A DNA stretch of 64,000 nucleotides from Periplaneta americana (GCF_040183065.1 NC_091120.1:22477708-22541707), one strand, 5' to 3'. Positions 21,609-34,120 are shown, counted from the stretch's first letter. The notes: generated by a model not told the origin, from the letters alone. A program made the numbers and translations.

Positions 21609-22209
21609 CAGTAGAACCTCTATTATCCATGGTAATGAAGGGGGTGGGCTGAACGGTTAATCGAAAAAATCGGATAATCTGTACCATGGAAGATTTTGTA
21701 ATTTCCTCCATGGTCTTGTATTTAACACGCTAGATAGTGGATCAGAAGTCTACTAATTTAGCTAAGTCTGGTTGTCAACGACGGGTTTTTAAGGCAAAGT
21801 GTCTGTCTGTGGAAAGACAAGAATAATTGAGGTCTTGTGTTGTAGATTTATATACTTTATACACTCCAATCTCGTATTCTGATAAGAGATGAGCCACAGT
21901 TTCTCTTTCCCCAAACCACTCAGTTTTTTAGGCCTACACTTTTTTTTTCGATACTTAGCACAAGATTTATTTTGACGCCCGTAGAAGAATTTTTATACAG
22001 AAGTTATACAATACAACAACTCGAACAGTAGACCATACTGTGTGATAAAGTCTTATAATAACACTCTAGAAAAATAACGTGCTAATACAATGTCTAGTAA
22101 TATTTATGCAAAAAAAAAAAAAAAAAAAAAAAAGAAAGAAAGCGAGAGAAAAACAGATGGATAATCCAACAATCGGTTAATAGGTTGACGGATAATCGGG
22201 GTTCTACTG
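21609..22209. mobile_element. Pogo/Tigger-like MITE
   Basis: The terminal repeats CAGTAGAACCTCTATTATCC and (reverse complement) CAGTAGAACCCCGATTATCC are flanked by TA. This is the signature of pogo/Tigger elements. 601 bp, non-coding, with an internal A-rich tract at 22110-22134. Confidence 0.85.
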
Positions 22210-22658
22210 TAATTCTAATTCATGTTAATATTCTGTTTTCATCGAAGGCGAGAAATTTCATTTGTTGAATGAGTTCTCCATTTCAAGACTATTGCAAAGA
22301 AAAGAAAACGTATGTTTCTGGAATTGTCCGTTTTATTGGAGATCGCTGGTCTTCCTGTAATCAAGGTTGTACGGAGCAATCAGATGAGATGTCGACAGGA
22401 TTGATGGGGTTTTCACTGTGTACTGCTGATGAACTTGTGGTGGGAAACAGTGGGCTGGCAGAGGCAATGATGCAAGCCTGCGTATGTTCGTCCTGGCTCG
22501 TGTCAAGGTTAGTGAATCAGTCTCCAAGTGACTGGCGAGTGGAACATACTTCTGTGTATTATACGGTATTTTCTTGTCCATTTAAAGTGAAAGTGTGAAT
22601 AAGTGTAAACTGTATAATGGTTAATCATATATTTACTACTGAACAATGTGTATACATT

Positions 22659-22978
22659 GGCTGTGTTCAGCCGGGACAGCGCTGAGGTAGCGCTGAAATA
22701 GCAACAGCACTGAACGCCTTGCTGGTCAACAGCGCTGAAGTAGCGGGCGCCATTTTTCGTAGCAAAATTTTTTTCGCTGTAAACCTGCTGCTAGCCAGCG
22801 AAAGTGGAGGGGTAGGCAACAACCAATGGTATCATATATTCCGGAGTAGACGGAACAATAGCAGTGTGTTTATTTGTAAACACAGCGGACATTTTGCAGT
22901 GGTCGTTCAGGAACTCACAGTTGCTGTAACTCAGCAAAAATGAATAGCTGAATTAGCGCTGTCCGGCTGAACGCAGCT
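22659..22978. mobile_element. MITE with 3-bp (ATT) target duplication
   Basis: The ends GGCTGTGTTCAGCCGGGACA and (reverse complement) AGCTGCGTTCAGCCGGACAG are flanked by ATT on each side. The interior repeats the motif 'agcgctga' several times. A 3-bp duplication is compatible with PIF/Harbinger. 320 bp, non-coding. Confidence 0.6.
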
Positions 22979-23103
22979 ATTTATGATTAATTTATATGTT
23001 AACCCAGTCTGCTAGCCAAGTATGAAAGCTGTTTGAAACATGATTCCCGGGTGTAAAAATTCCATCATGTACAACAGCCCATAATCTTTATAATAAATTT
23101 CAG

Positions 23104-24330
23104 GCAATGGGAAGTGTTCAGCCTAAGAAACAAAACAGACAGCATAGGGTCCTCACAGAAGAAACATTAGATGACATTGGATATCGATTAGAACAGGAGT
23201 CGTCATCTCAGTGCACTATGGTGCAGGCACAGTTTGCTCGCTAGCTCAGTTCTATCCCTTAGACATCAACTGTGCAGCAGGGGGTGGGGGAAGGAATCAG
23301 GTGATGGCAGTGGCGTCCGTTCACTTGTTCAACCCTTTTAATCAGTCTCTAATAATTGTAATAAACACGGAAGAAGCATGTGCTTAATTTATTTTAAGAG
23401 GAACTGTGTGATAAGTAAACCACTTTTCAGTTTAAGACAAGAAACAATATGTATTTTTCCGTTACGTATTGTATCGGTTTTGAAAGTAAATAGTTGTTTT
23501 TATATTAAAGTAATTGAGAACTTACAGACCTATAGGCCTAATGCATTTTCACTAGTACGAAATATTAAACAAATCGAATCCATTAGTAATATTTAAATCA
23601 AGTCATCCTGTTCCTTTGTTCAAGTGTCGTCAATAAATAAGATTAATTATCCATTTTTTATCTGACACTATATATCAGAAAACCAATTATTTGTTATTAT
23701 GTGTAACATATGAAACATATTATCGTTTCTGTTACAAGGCTAAAGTAGGCTTAAATTATTTTATTACAATGTAAATAACAAATGATAAAAATTATTTTCG
23801 CTGATCATTAGCATTGGTTTTCCTGGATTTTTTAATTTGTTTTTCCCTCACTAACTGGTTTATGTTAGGTGTCAGTGCTCGTGTAGAACACAATCGAAGA
23901 AGACATTGTAAATTATGGTCAGAAAGTTGGCTTCTGTGATGGGATGCGTTGGCTTGGCTCGACACACTGCACACTACTACCTCCTCAGCCAGCGTCTCGG
24001 CGCTCCGAACTAGTATGCAGGCCAGTTGACGATGGCTGGATTAGAACTTTCTCTAGAAAATCACTTAGGTGCTTTTCACAACAACTACGTATTTCTTATG
24101 GTTCTGTGCAAAAAGCTACTACACTGAATTGTTAAAGCTGCAGCCGTACAAAATAACTACAACACATGCTCTTCAACCAGGTGAACATGCATGTAGGCTC
24201 GCATTTTATGAGTGAATGCTGAATAATATTCATAACGGACTAATAGACACACACATTGAATATTTTTCTCAGACAGCATTTCATAAAGAGGTGCCAAAAA
24301 TGTGTGGACAATGAAGATGGCCAGTTTCAC
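23104..24330 (+). pseudogene. Mariner-type transposase remnant interrupted by a hAT element
   Basis: The left part reads PKKQNRQHRVLTEETLDDIG and the right part, after 24047, reads KSLRCFSQQLRISYGSVQK then LKLQPYKITTTHALQPGEHA. Together they match the HTH-linker region seen at 9303-9719. The reading frame is broken several times, and the catalytic region is missing or unrecognisable. Confidence 0.65.
23194..24038. mobile_element. hAT element nested in a mariner pseudogene
   Basis: Begins CAGGAGTCGTCATCTCAG and ends (reverse complement) CAGCCATCGTCAACTGGC, with perfect 8-bp duplications GATTAGAA at 23186-23193 and 24039-24046. 845 bp. No transposase recognised. Shares its terminus with the MITE at 59382-59563. 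Confidence 0.8.
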
Positions 24331-24339
24331 TACCTCCAT

Positions 24340-25140
24340 CAATAAAGCTACTAAGTAAGACACTTTTTAAAATAGTTGTGGAAACTTGTATGGTTGTATC
24401 ACTGTCACTCTACACTGTCTGTTCCCTGCCGCAAGTGCGTCAGAAATGCATAGTGAAAACCCTGTTGCTTCTGTCCACACCTCATCTAATCTCTCTGTAT
24501 AAGTATTGTGGTAAGCAGTGAGCAATAAATAAAAAGTGAATTAAGAATAATTTCTAATTAAGTCTTCTTATCTATTAGTTTATCATCTGCGACTAAAATC
24601 TTGTAGGAATTTTTAAAAAAAGCTAGGACATCATACTTTAATAAAAAAAAAATAGAGTCTTTCCCTACAGAAATAATTAATTTCTGTGAAGTAAGATTCA
24701 GGATTATCAGTGACTTCCAGAACAGAATGACTACTTTGTAGTGGATGTGAAGTCTTGATACTGACTTACATAAAGGGTTATAATCCTTGTTCAGCGTAAG
24801 TCATGGTTGACGAACGTTTCCAGTTACCTTCTTGGAAGCCACACACAACAGTCGTCATTTTAGCAGATCTGCAGCATTGTTTTGTGCCAGTTTATAATGC
24901 CAGATTCTGCAGGTGATGTTTGAAGACAACTCCTTGAACTCGTCCATGTTAGCCTGTATATGTACTGCCAGAGCAATTTTTGTTGAGTTCTACTCGGTTT
25001 TCATTTCTCACTTTTACTCTGCCAGTGTTATTGTGGGACAAAATTTGGAGGTCTGATCCTTAGCATTTTAAACATAAAAATTAATATTGTTCAGGACTAC
25101 AGTTTCATTAAGATTTGCTTTCACTTAATTTTTCAGTCTG
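24340..25140. other. Intergenic, no feature recognised
   Basis: No repeat or domain identified. Confidence 0.45.
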
Positions 25141-25156
25141 TATTTTCATAGTCATA

Positions 25157-27123
25157 CTAGTAGAGTCAGAAAGTACCGGAACTTCGGGTGGCAATGCCAT
25201 GCTCTATAGGCAACTTCTCTGCCTTGTCATGTGGTATGTGACTTACTCTCCAGGCGTATAGACTCAGTGCAGCTGCGCATGAGAATGGAGAAGACTGACA
25301 TAGCCAGAAATCAATCGAAATACAGTGCAGCTCTCAGCTTCGTTTAGTGAAGACGTGTAATACAGTGCAGCTTTCTGCTTCGTTTAGTGAAGACGTGAAG
25401 GTACATGTGGTAAAGTGAGCTTGAAAGAGCAAAGAGGTAACATTAAATTTTGTGTTAAACTCGGTAAAGCATTTACTGAGACATCACATATTCATTATGT
25501 ATGAGGTCTCATCCACCTCATTGAATATTACACGACTACTATGAAGTAGCTAATGTGTATCATTACCATTAAATACGAGAAAAATTCGTACCGGCACCGG
25601 GAATCGAACCCAGGACCTCTCAGCTCTGCACGCTGATTCGATTCCCAGTGCCGGTACGAATTTTTCTCGTATTTAATGGTAATGACACACATTAGCTACT
25701 TCATAGTAGTCGTGTAATATTCAATGAGGTGGGCAAGACCTCATATATAATGAATGTGTGATGTATTAACTGTTAGCAATTGTCACAGAACTGATGTTGA
25801 ATATGGCCACAAAGTCATTTAAAATATGCGCTCCTGCATATATGGCGTGTATCGTCTCAAGTGCAGGTAGTAAGGCCGTAAAAAGCATTACGAGAGAGGT
25901 TCGGCCGGCGCCGTGGATCGTGTCCCAGCATAGCTCAGTTGGTAAGAGCACTCAGCGCGCAGAGCTGAGAGGTCCTGGGTTCGATTTCCGGTGCCGGTAC
26001 GAATTTTTCTCGTATTTAATGGTAATGATTTACTGAGACTTTGGTGCCAAGCGTATGGAGAAGAAGCAATGTCTTGGACCCCAGTGTATTAGTGGCACAA
26101 GCACTTCACAAGTGGCCATCTTTCAACGGATGATGATCCACGTTCAGGATGACCCAGATCGTCAAGAACGGAAGAAATGATACCTCGAGTTGCATAAGAA
26201 ATCAGACAAGACAGTCAATAGATGATGTGGCTACTTTGTTAGGCATTTCTCATGGTTCTGTGCAGTCACGTGTGTGTGTGAGCATGTTGTTTCAAGAAGC
26301 CTAACAGATGAGCAGCGGGAAGAGCGGCAACTGGTTAGTGGAGACCTGAATGACAGGGTGGACCAGGATCCAACTCTCTTGCACAGAGTGATCACAGGTG
26401 ACGAGACATGGTGTTTCCTTTACGACCGCAGCCAAAGCGGCAGTCTTCAACGTGGAAATCTCCCGGCTCACCACGGCAAAAGAGATTCCGTGCCGACCGA
26501 TCAAAGGGGAAAGTAATGCTTGAAGTGTTCTTCGATATCCAGGGTCTCGTACATTTCGAGTTTATTCCTGAGGCTCGAACTGTCAGTAAGGAGGCGTATG
26601 TTGCAATTCTTCAGCGTCTTCGTGATGCAGTTCGACGAAGAAGACTCAACTTGCAGCAAGGACAGATTTGGGTTCTCCATCATGACAATACCCCAGCACA
26701 TCAGTTGCTCTTGGTGAGCGAATCCCTCGCACAACACAAAATACCTGTCCTTCCACAGCCACTATATTCTCCAGATCTTGCTCCAGCAGATTTCTACTTA
26801 TTTCCAAAGGTCAAATCTCTACTCAAGGGATGGCGGTTTTCGTCAGCCGAAGAGGTGAAAATTCATGCGACAAGCGCTCTGCGGGAAGTGACCTAAGATG
26901 GGCTGCAGGAATGTTTCGAGAAGTGGTATGGATGCTGGAAGAAGTGTGTCACTGCACAGGGGCGTACTTTAAATGGTTATATGCCATCTGCAACAAAGGT
27001 ATCTACACATGTTCGCACTGAGTCTATACACCTGGAGAATAGGTCGCATACCTCACGGACAAGGCAGAGAAGGTGCCTATAGAGCATGCCACCCGAAGTT
27101 CTGGTACTTTCTGATTCTACTAG
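25157..27123 (+). mobile_element. Mariner (DD34D) element, inactivated
   Basis: Terminal repeats CTAGTAGAGTCAGAAAGTAC and CTAGTAGAATCAGAAAGTAC with TA duplications at both ends. The transposase starts near 25430 (KFCVKLGKAFTET). After the SINE insertion it reads GEEAMSWTPVY ... FTSGHLSTDDDPRSG with internal stops. It then reads RSLTDEQREERQLVSGDL ... HRVITGDETW (first catalytic Asp), and after a frameshift near 26.42 kb KRQSSTWKSPGSPRQK ... VMLEVFFDIQGLVHFEFIP ... LHHDNTPAH (second Asp) ... YSPDLAPADFYLFPK. The last Asp is 34 residues on, so the family signature is DD34D. All three acidic residues remain, but stops, frameshifts and a SINE make it dead. Confidence 0.9.
25483..26027 (+). mobile_element. 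Palindromic (snap-back) tRNA-SINE inside the mariner
   Basis: A 545-bp insertion bounded by the 12-bp duplication ATTTACTGAGAC (25471-25482, 26028-26039). The first ~270 bases are an inverted repeat with arms of ~125 bp around a ~32-bp spacer, containing an antisense and a sense copy of a tRNA-SINE 3' part. The second half is a sense SINE with a full tRNA-like head at ~25926 (AGCATAGCTCAGTTGGTAAG ... GGTTCGATTTCC) and the same 3' end 'gaatttttctcgtatttaat'. Retroposon-type duplication. Compare the 543-bp insertion at 60298-60840. Confidence 0.85.
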
Positions 27124-27281
27124 TATATGTTCAAGCACCAGAATCAATATCCCAATATTTTGAATTTCCTGTATCAGATGATGAAGGAGAGGAGAATTCG
27201 TTGTTGGATTTGTCTGTGTTTTTGATTAGATTATTTTCTTCTATCTGTGGCTGTCACATTTTCATAAACTTTCTCTTATGT

Positions 27282-27352
27282 TATACATACATACATACAT
27301 ACATACATACATACATACATACATACATACATACATACATACATACATACAT
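27282..27352 (+). repeat. (CATA)n microsatellite
   Basis: About 17 perfect CATA units. On the - strand it is the (GTAT)n tail of the LINE that ends next to it. Confidence 0.9.
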
Positions 27353-27359
27353 AGTGTTC

Positions 27360-27985
27360 TGCCAAATAGTAGGTCTTTCACTGAAAATACAGCATTCTCC
27401 AGTCTCCCCTATTTTGTGCCTTCCTCTTAGTCTCTGTATATGATCCATATGCCTTAATGTCGTCTGTCATCTGATATCTTCTTCTGCCCTGAACTCTTCT
27501 CAGCCAGTGACACAGCCAATTCCTTTTTCTCTTCCTGATCAGTTTCAGCATAATTTTTTCTTCACCCACTCTTTCCAACACAGCTTCATTTCTTGTCTGT
27601 CCACTTCACACGCTCCATTCTTCTCCTTATTCTCATTTCAAATGCTTCTACTTGTTTCTCTTCACTTCGTCGTAATGTCCATGTTTCTGTCCCATATAAT
27701 GCCACATTCCACACAATCACTTCACTAGTCTCTTCCTTAGTTCTTTTTCCACAGGTTCGCAGAAGAAGCTTCTTTTTCTATTAAAAGCTATCCTCCTTTT
27801 GACTTCCTGGCAGCAGCTCAAGTTACTGCGTATAGTGCACTTCAAGTATTTGAAGCTGTCCACTTGCTGTACTGCCTCATTTAGAATTCGCATGTTTTTC
27901 TTCTGACAACCGTGATCTTCGTCTTGTTTGCATTTATCTTCATCCCATATTGCTCACAGCTATCATTTAGCTCCACTAGTTTTTA
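27360..27985 (-). pseudogene. LINE RT 3' part ((GTAT)-tail family)
   Basis: The - strand counterpart of the + strand LINE at 6840-7990: KIMLKLIRKRKRNWLCHWLR and matching nucleotides throughout ('gtgaagagaaacaagtagaa', 'agcaagtggacagcttcaaa'). 5'-truncated near 27985, with stops. The 3' end runs into the (GTAT)n tract. Confidence 0.75.
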
Positions 27986-27999
27986 TGTTAAACATATAA

Positions 28000-28640
28000 A
28001 TTCAAGAATTCTGCATTGAATTTATTACCTACCTCGAAAGTTTTAAGTGTGAACCATATTAGATTGACTAAAGATAAGATATTATAAAATAAGGCTTTGT
28101 GTTATTGTTCAGTTTTGTTAAAATCATTCTATTCAAGCTGTTAGTGGGGAAACAAAATTCACTTTTAAGGAAGTATAAGATTTTGAGAAAAGTAATTACT
28201 TGTTCAGCTTTTGACTGAATGACTTGCCTACTGTATGAGGCGTTTCATTGCACCGTTATGGTATACAAATGTTGTGTTAGATGACTGAATATCTGAAGAC
28301 TGTTTTGTGTGAATACGTTTTCTTTTAAAATGATGTATGGTGAATATTTTTGTTATTAGTAGTAAGCAAATAGTTAGAATGTTGTTATATTATCTGTATT
28401 TTTTACATGGGAATAATAAAAGATAGTGAATTTTAATTTGTAATTACTTTTTTTAAGTCTATAGTTACCTATGTTATTTCATGACAGTGGTCAAGTGTAT
28501 GTATGTGTGGATTACAAGCACATTTTGACCATCTCATTGAAGTCAGTGTTACCTCTAGAATTGCATTTTTGCATTTTACGGTATATGGATGAGAAATATT
28601 GGTGAATTTTTGCTGGAGCCCTTTATTCAGGCTCAGATTT
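28000..28640. other. Intergenic, no feature recognised
   Basis: AT-rich, no repeat boundary or domain seen. Confidence 0.45.
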
Positions 28641-28650
28641 TTACATGTTT

Positions 28651-29560
28651 AAAATATGTTGTTGTTCTGTTGTTTTCTAATGCCAGGCATTTGACAATAA
28701 AATCATTTGACCTCTTGCACTCCAATATTTTTCACAGATATTATCACAGTCTACTATATACAGTCACGAAGCTTGAGTTTTGAGGGTGCTAGAAACAATA
28801 GACTGTGCCAGTACTATTTTGCATTGCCTGTAATGAGGCGATATTAGCGATCCTAGTGGTGAGCAACTATCTAATGTATGGATATTTACTACGTATTGAG
28901 CTTCGTGACTGTATATACTAGACTGTGATATTATCATGGTCAGCCACTGAAGCACAGATAATGGCAAGTTGTAGCCGATTTAAGTGAACACCATATTTTA
29001 ACGTTTTGGTGGCTACTTCATTCACACACAACTCCCAGAATGTCTGGAGGACCACACCTGCTGTTGGTCGATGGGTCCATTGGACCTAGCTGGGAGATCT
29101 TGTTGATCACCAGCTTTCCCTCCTTAAGCCACTGGAGGACGATTTTAGTGACATAGCAGGTCAGCACTAGGAACAGAAAAGTAGAAAGAGGAGGAAGGAA
29201 AGTGAAATGAACCCCTAGGTCTCGAATGCTCTAATGCCATCGGGGTCGAAGAAAGTAAGAGTTTAGTTAGAGGACTGGGTAGGAAAGGGTAAAGAGGGAA
29301 TTAGGTATTGAATAGAGGAAAATTATACCAAATTCAGTCATTAACTCATCAAGCTGACCAGTGCTAATTGATGAGTAGCCCCTCCCTTTAGTTCAGCTCG
29401 TAAAATTATGCTTACTAACAGCTGCACCACGGGAAGGTAGGAATGGGACATTGGGTATTTGTCCAGGTTGGTTCCTTAAGGCCTTCAATGGGTAGGATTA
29501 ATGGCTCTCCCCCCTGTATCCGACAGATACCCTTTTGCAGCCATGTTTAAAATCTATAAT
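28651..29560 (-). mobile_element. Retroposed repeat Q, long copy
   Basis: Matches 49839-50297 over more than 400 bp ('cattagaaaacaac' end, 'ggaggaccacacctgctgtt', 'cactggaggacgatttta') and extends further 5'. Read on the - strand it ends in a (CAA)n-like tail, and the shorter copy is 5'-truncated with a target duplication, so this is a LINE/SINE-type retroposon. No RT domain is visible. Interrupted at 28761-28911. The 5' limit near 29560 is approximate. Confidence 0.55.
28761..28911. mobile_element. Tc1/mariner-type MITE
   Basis: The ends CAGTCACGAAGCTTGAG and (reverse complement) CAGTCACGAAGCTCAATACG are flanked by TA/TATA. 151 bp, splits repeat Q. Confidence 0.8.
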
Positions 29561-29689
29561 ATGGGCTGCCAGCTTTACTTTCCTTCCAAAGGAATCCTTG
29601 CTAAGGATTTGAACATAGAATCAAATGGCAAGCGTGGTAGCACATAAGCCACTGAGAGCTATCATACCATGGGTGCATGGTATGAACCA

Positions 29690-30145
29690 TTATGTTAATA
29701 CATATTTACTCGAATATAATACACCATTGAATATAACACGCATCCCAATTTTTGATCGTAAAATCCGGAAAAAAAAAATATTGATGAATAAATACACACC
29801 TGTGCTAAAAGCCACTCGAGATTAGAATGATATTCGCGTGACTTCTAACTATACATCACATTCACTGACACTACTTGCATTATCAGAACTGGAACTTCTT
29901 GTCAACAGGTCTGGGTTGATGTCAGAACATGATTGACAGTGACTGACGTCATGCCAGCCTTTCATCAGTCATTTTTGGTATTCTTTTTTGGTTTATTTAA
30001 AGATGCACGATTGTTAAAAGTTGTGTACATAAAATTTCAGAATATAAGAAAAAAAGTTGGTAAGTTATAGTGTGTATAAAACATGGGTGATAAAGAATCT
30101 AGCTTGAGTTTTAGAGAAAAATCTGTTGTACGAGTATTACAGTAA
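29690..30145 (+). mobile_element. Possible DNA transposon 5' part
   Basis: 'actcgaatataatac' and 'gaatataacacgcatcccaa' resemble ends of pogo/Tigger-like elements. A short frame MGDKESSLSFREKSVVRVLQ follows at 30084. No opposite end was found. Confidence 0.25.
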
Positions 30146-30399
30146 AATGAAATATCTTCCTATTCCTTTACCTGATGCATGCAAGTGTGTATTAAGTATG
30201 TCTTGCCAAACTTTTTCTCATTATATAACTATTTTTAGTCCATATTCATTTCTCTGCATCATCAGAAGAAAATATGTTAAGGATGTGCTTTCGTATGGCA
30301 TTGGAATTTGGAAGTCAATCTTCTTAATGTATCCAGCTGTTTGCTGACAACATAAAGTCCACTACGTATAGTCTATTCAGTTGTTGTTTTTCACGAGAA

Positions 30400-30835
30400 A
30401 TGAGGGGTATTTTGATCGATGTTCATTATAGATGCATGTTGCTAGTAGCCAGAGTTGGAGTGTAGTCAATATATACTGCAGGGCTGTGTATTGTGCAACT
30501 GGTACTGATGATTTTAATTTACTTCTTTTGTGGTTTATGGACGGATAGTATAGAAGAATGTGTTCCAGATCATCATGATTATTACACCACAGACAAGTAG
30601 GATTATCAGAAATGTGAAATCAGTGTAGGTACAATTGAGTGACAATGTGACCTGTTCTGGCTCTTGTTAAAAATGTTTGAACATGTCTGGGCAAGTTTTT
30701 GTACATTTCCAGGTCATTTGGTTTCTTTTGTACAGACTGTAAAATTTTTCCTTTGTCAGAAGAGAGCCAATTGTTGATCCATAGGTTTGTAAAATGAGAC
30801 TTTACTGAAGCAAAAGCATTGGATAGAGATATCAC
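30400..30835 (-). pseudogene. LINE ORF2 C-terminal region (post-RNase H)
   Basis: The - strand frame reads NLPRHVQTFLTRARTGHIVT QLYLH, then shifts to RFHISDNPTCLWCNNHDDLE HILLYYPSINH. The 'RARTGH ... L..F.I.....C..C......EH.L..C' order is the conserved C-terminus of I/R1/Jockey-type LINE polyproteins. Frameshifted at ~30.63 kb. Confidence 0.7.
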
Positions 30836-31180
30836 TTGAAGAGGTCTATTATATGGTTCTTTTCAATATTAAATTTGGCTCTGATTGACTGAACGGTGTG
30901 ACTTTTGGCGTTCCAAATAAGTACAATTGGAATTTGGAAAGTTAACACAAAAATCACCACGGCTTAAAGTCTTCGTTAATAGTTGTTATCGAAGAATTTG
31001 CCATATGTTTTGGTCAGTCATTTCCAAAGAAGAGTGAGTAATACTCAAATTAAGAGGGAATTGTGTACACTTCACATAAAACCCGAGACAATATTCTTCT
31101 GGAACTCTAAGAACAGTGAGCCAGAGGAAGATCATTTTATAATGGACGAAAATTCAGATGAAGTACATAATTTGTAAATA

Positions 31181-31640
31181 CGGTAAAATCCCTCGTATCC
31201 GGCACCCAAATAACTGGCAATACCAAAACAACGGCACTTTTGGCTAGGCCAATAAGAAAAGTCATTCATGTGAAAGGGAAGAGTCGGAGGAAGATGTGAG
31301 TTTTTTTTTCATGGATCGCACATGCTGCATATTGTTTACTCTTTACATTGTTCATGCATGAAAACATAGACAGAAAACCGCGCTATGTCCTTGGAGTAGA
31401 TAGGATAGCATCGTTAAGCTGTAACTTGGGTCTCGCAAAAAATGCGCAGTCGATGTCTTTAAATTCACCAGTTGAACTCGCACATTTCGAAAGGGTGTTG
31501 GATGAGTCTAAATAGGAAAGTGAGAAATTCTCTGTTCTTACAGTGCATATAAATTTCATTCGAGTGAGAGATAGTATATATAAACTAGAAGACATTAGAG
31601 ATATGTTAAAGAGGTTCAAATCATCGAGCACTACTTCATC
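31181..31640 (+). mobile_element. Pogo/Tigger-like element, left part
   Basis: Starts after TA with CGGTAAAATCCCTCGTATCC and matches the complete MITE at 53324-53746 over its first ~80 bp ('ggcacccaaataac', 'caataccaaaacaacggcac'). Beyond that, decayed coding-like sequence (VELAHFERVLDESK) could be the transposase C-terminus. The right end was not located convincingly. Confidence 0.45.
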
Positions 31641-32369
31641 TTCATAGTTGCGACGTTGGCTACACTGTTCTTCATGTCACATGACTGCTATTTAAAATTG
31701 TCATAAGGTTACGAAAATGTTTAGAATTTTTTATGCTATTATGTATTACAATAATTATGAACGTTCATTACCGTATTCAGTACAAAAAATAAACATTGTA
31801 CATATTTCAAAACTTTATTTTTAAATATCTGTATCAAAATTACTATAGTCGCGACGCTGTTATTCCCGGCATGACTCCTCTTCGCTTACGTCTTAGGAAG
31901 TGAAGGCTCTATAAAGGCTAGGTAGGTAGAATCGTTCGCAATTTTTGTTCTTTCGTTGCCGAGCTACCAGACGAGGGATCTATTTGCCACACCATTAAAC
32001 ATTATCATATCGTAGCTCCTATGATAATAAATCAAACGCACTGTAACTGAGCAAATAATTGAGCGGCAAATAACGTCCTCGTGTGCTTTCTGCGAACGCC
32101 AACGAAAGAGCCAAAATGGCGGGCGATTATATATTAAGTATTTATCCAGCCATAGGAAATGCTTAACATCTTCATCAGCGAATCACAAGATGCAACGTTT
32201 AAATGTAGCCGACCTGCAATGTGATTGACTGCCGGAAATTAGAGCGACGGGACTATAAATTTCAACATAGAAAAAAAATGTTTGTGCAGTACAGTATGTC
32301 TTTACATAACCTATAAACGTATTTTCCAATTATCCAGCACTGGCTTTGTCCCACTGTGTTCAATATTAA

Positions 32370-34110
32370 TATTCCTGCAGTAGTTCGAGGTAGAAGAATG
32401 TCAGTTATATGGATGGACTACTGTAAACAACTTTCTAAGGATGATGAAAATTAAATTAGTTTTTTCATCAAATATCTTTCTCTCTCTCTCTCTCTTGCTA
32501 TGCTATAATTTCTCTATATTTCGCATAACTAATAAATGTAGAAAGTGAAGAAAGACTTATTTTGTGTATTCTGATATGCCAGTAATATAATAAATTATAT
32601 TTTGGGTATTTATTTTTATACATAGAGAATTGAATTTTTTCAACAAATTGTTTCTGTCTACTGACATGAGTAATAAGTAGGGCTCGGATTTTTAGTTGCT
32701 AAAAATCGGGAAAATATGTGACAAAAAACGAAAAATATTTAATAATGTTTCAATTATTTTATGTGAATATAAATATAAACAATATGCAGTACTCACCAGT
32801 ATAAATTATGCTGTCTCACCAACTACTGAAGAATTAAGTAAGTACACAATGAGATTCATCCTCAAGTTGTCCATCACAAATGACTGACGATTATTGCAGA
32901 ACACTGCCTTGTATTGGGAAAAAGAGCATCCTGGCCATTGAGAAACAACATGTTTATGATTGAAACGAAAACACAGGCATCTGATGTTTATGAAATTATA
33001 ATTTCTTCCCGAATTAGTGTTGTGATAACATACAAGGCACTCCTAAATGACACATCAATGTTTGTGTGTGTTAGTTATAGCACAATTTTTTAGTGGTGGC
33101 AGTTCTTATCACTGCAGTTCCACAGATCCACAGATAGACAATTCCGAGAAACAGTTGCCAGCTGTCACGTCTAAATAACTGCTTAGAATATTCGGGTGAT
33201 TATTAATCTGAAATGGGGCTTTGTCGAAAATTATTTGATGAAAACTTAATTTTTATATGAATATTTGAACATATGATATTAACATAAAAAAAATTCAAAA
33301 TATGTGTTTTTGTGGAAAATAAAATTAAAAATATATGGTGAGTTGACGTTCGAAACTTAAAACACAATTACGAGTTTCTATTGCATTGCTAATAAAATAT
33401 TTATTTACCTAAGAATCCTAGCGCTAGTAATGAGATACAGTTCGTGTAGTTATGTGAAAAAAAATAGTCCATATAATGAAGACAAATTCTGTATGACACA
33501 AAGTGATTTGAATAAACATTCCTAATGTTGTCCGAAATAGTCATTGAATGTATTAAATAGTCAGGGAAGTAATGTGGCATAGAGAGTACTGTGTGTCATT
33601 GTTTAAAAAATCTACAGTTAAAATAAGGATATCAGCACCACAGAAAGTTGAGCAGGTTTATGGACAGCACAACAGTAAGAAATTTTTTTTCCTATGAAGA
33701 TTTGAAAGGATATAATTACAGATATGATTGTATGTGTAAGAATATTTGGTATGTTAGTAATCTACTTTTTTCTTCTTCTGAACCAAGGATTGGGTTTTAT
33801 CCCATTTGGAGCAAAAGATCTTTAGATCGTTCCCTCCTGTCTCCCAACCAGTTTATAATAAAGTGCTTGCTGTGGTGGGTGGTCAGGTACAGATGAGGAG
33901 GCGAGACCTGGCATGTGAGGTGTGCGAGAGGAGAAAGAATGAGTTATCAGAAAGGGGATTCGTTTCAAAATGGTTAATATTTTACAAATTTATCGACACG
34001 GAAGTTCAGCTCAGACTAAAACTTTTCTTCACCCTCCGTACCCATTGGTAATATAGCCATGGCACATGATGAGATCACAGGACAGGTCTTGCCTCCTCTA
34101 GTATATTTTT
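32370..34110. other. Intergenic, no feature recognised
   Basis: AT-rich with a (TC)n tract at ~32482-32505. No repeat pair or domain identified. Confidence 0.45.
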
Positions 34111-34120
34111 ATAATCTGTA

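Noticed and set aside
25926-25998. Possible tRNA gene with GTTCGATTTCC B box
   Set aside because: Part of the SINE composite; the acceptor stem is not complementary.
27282-27352. Open frame of YIHT repeats
   Set aside because: Translation of the (CATA)n microsatellite.
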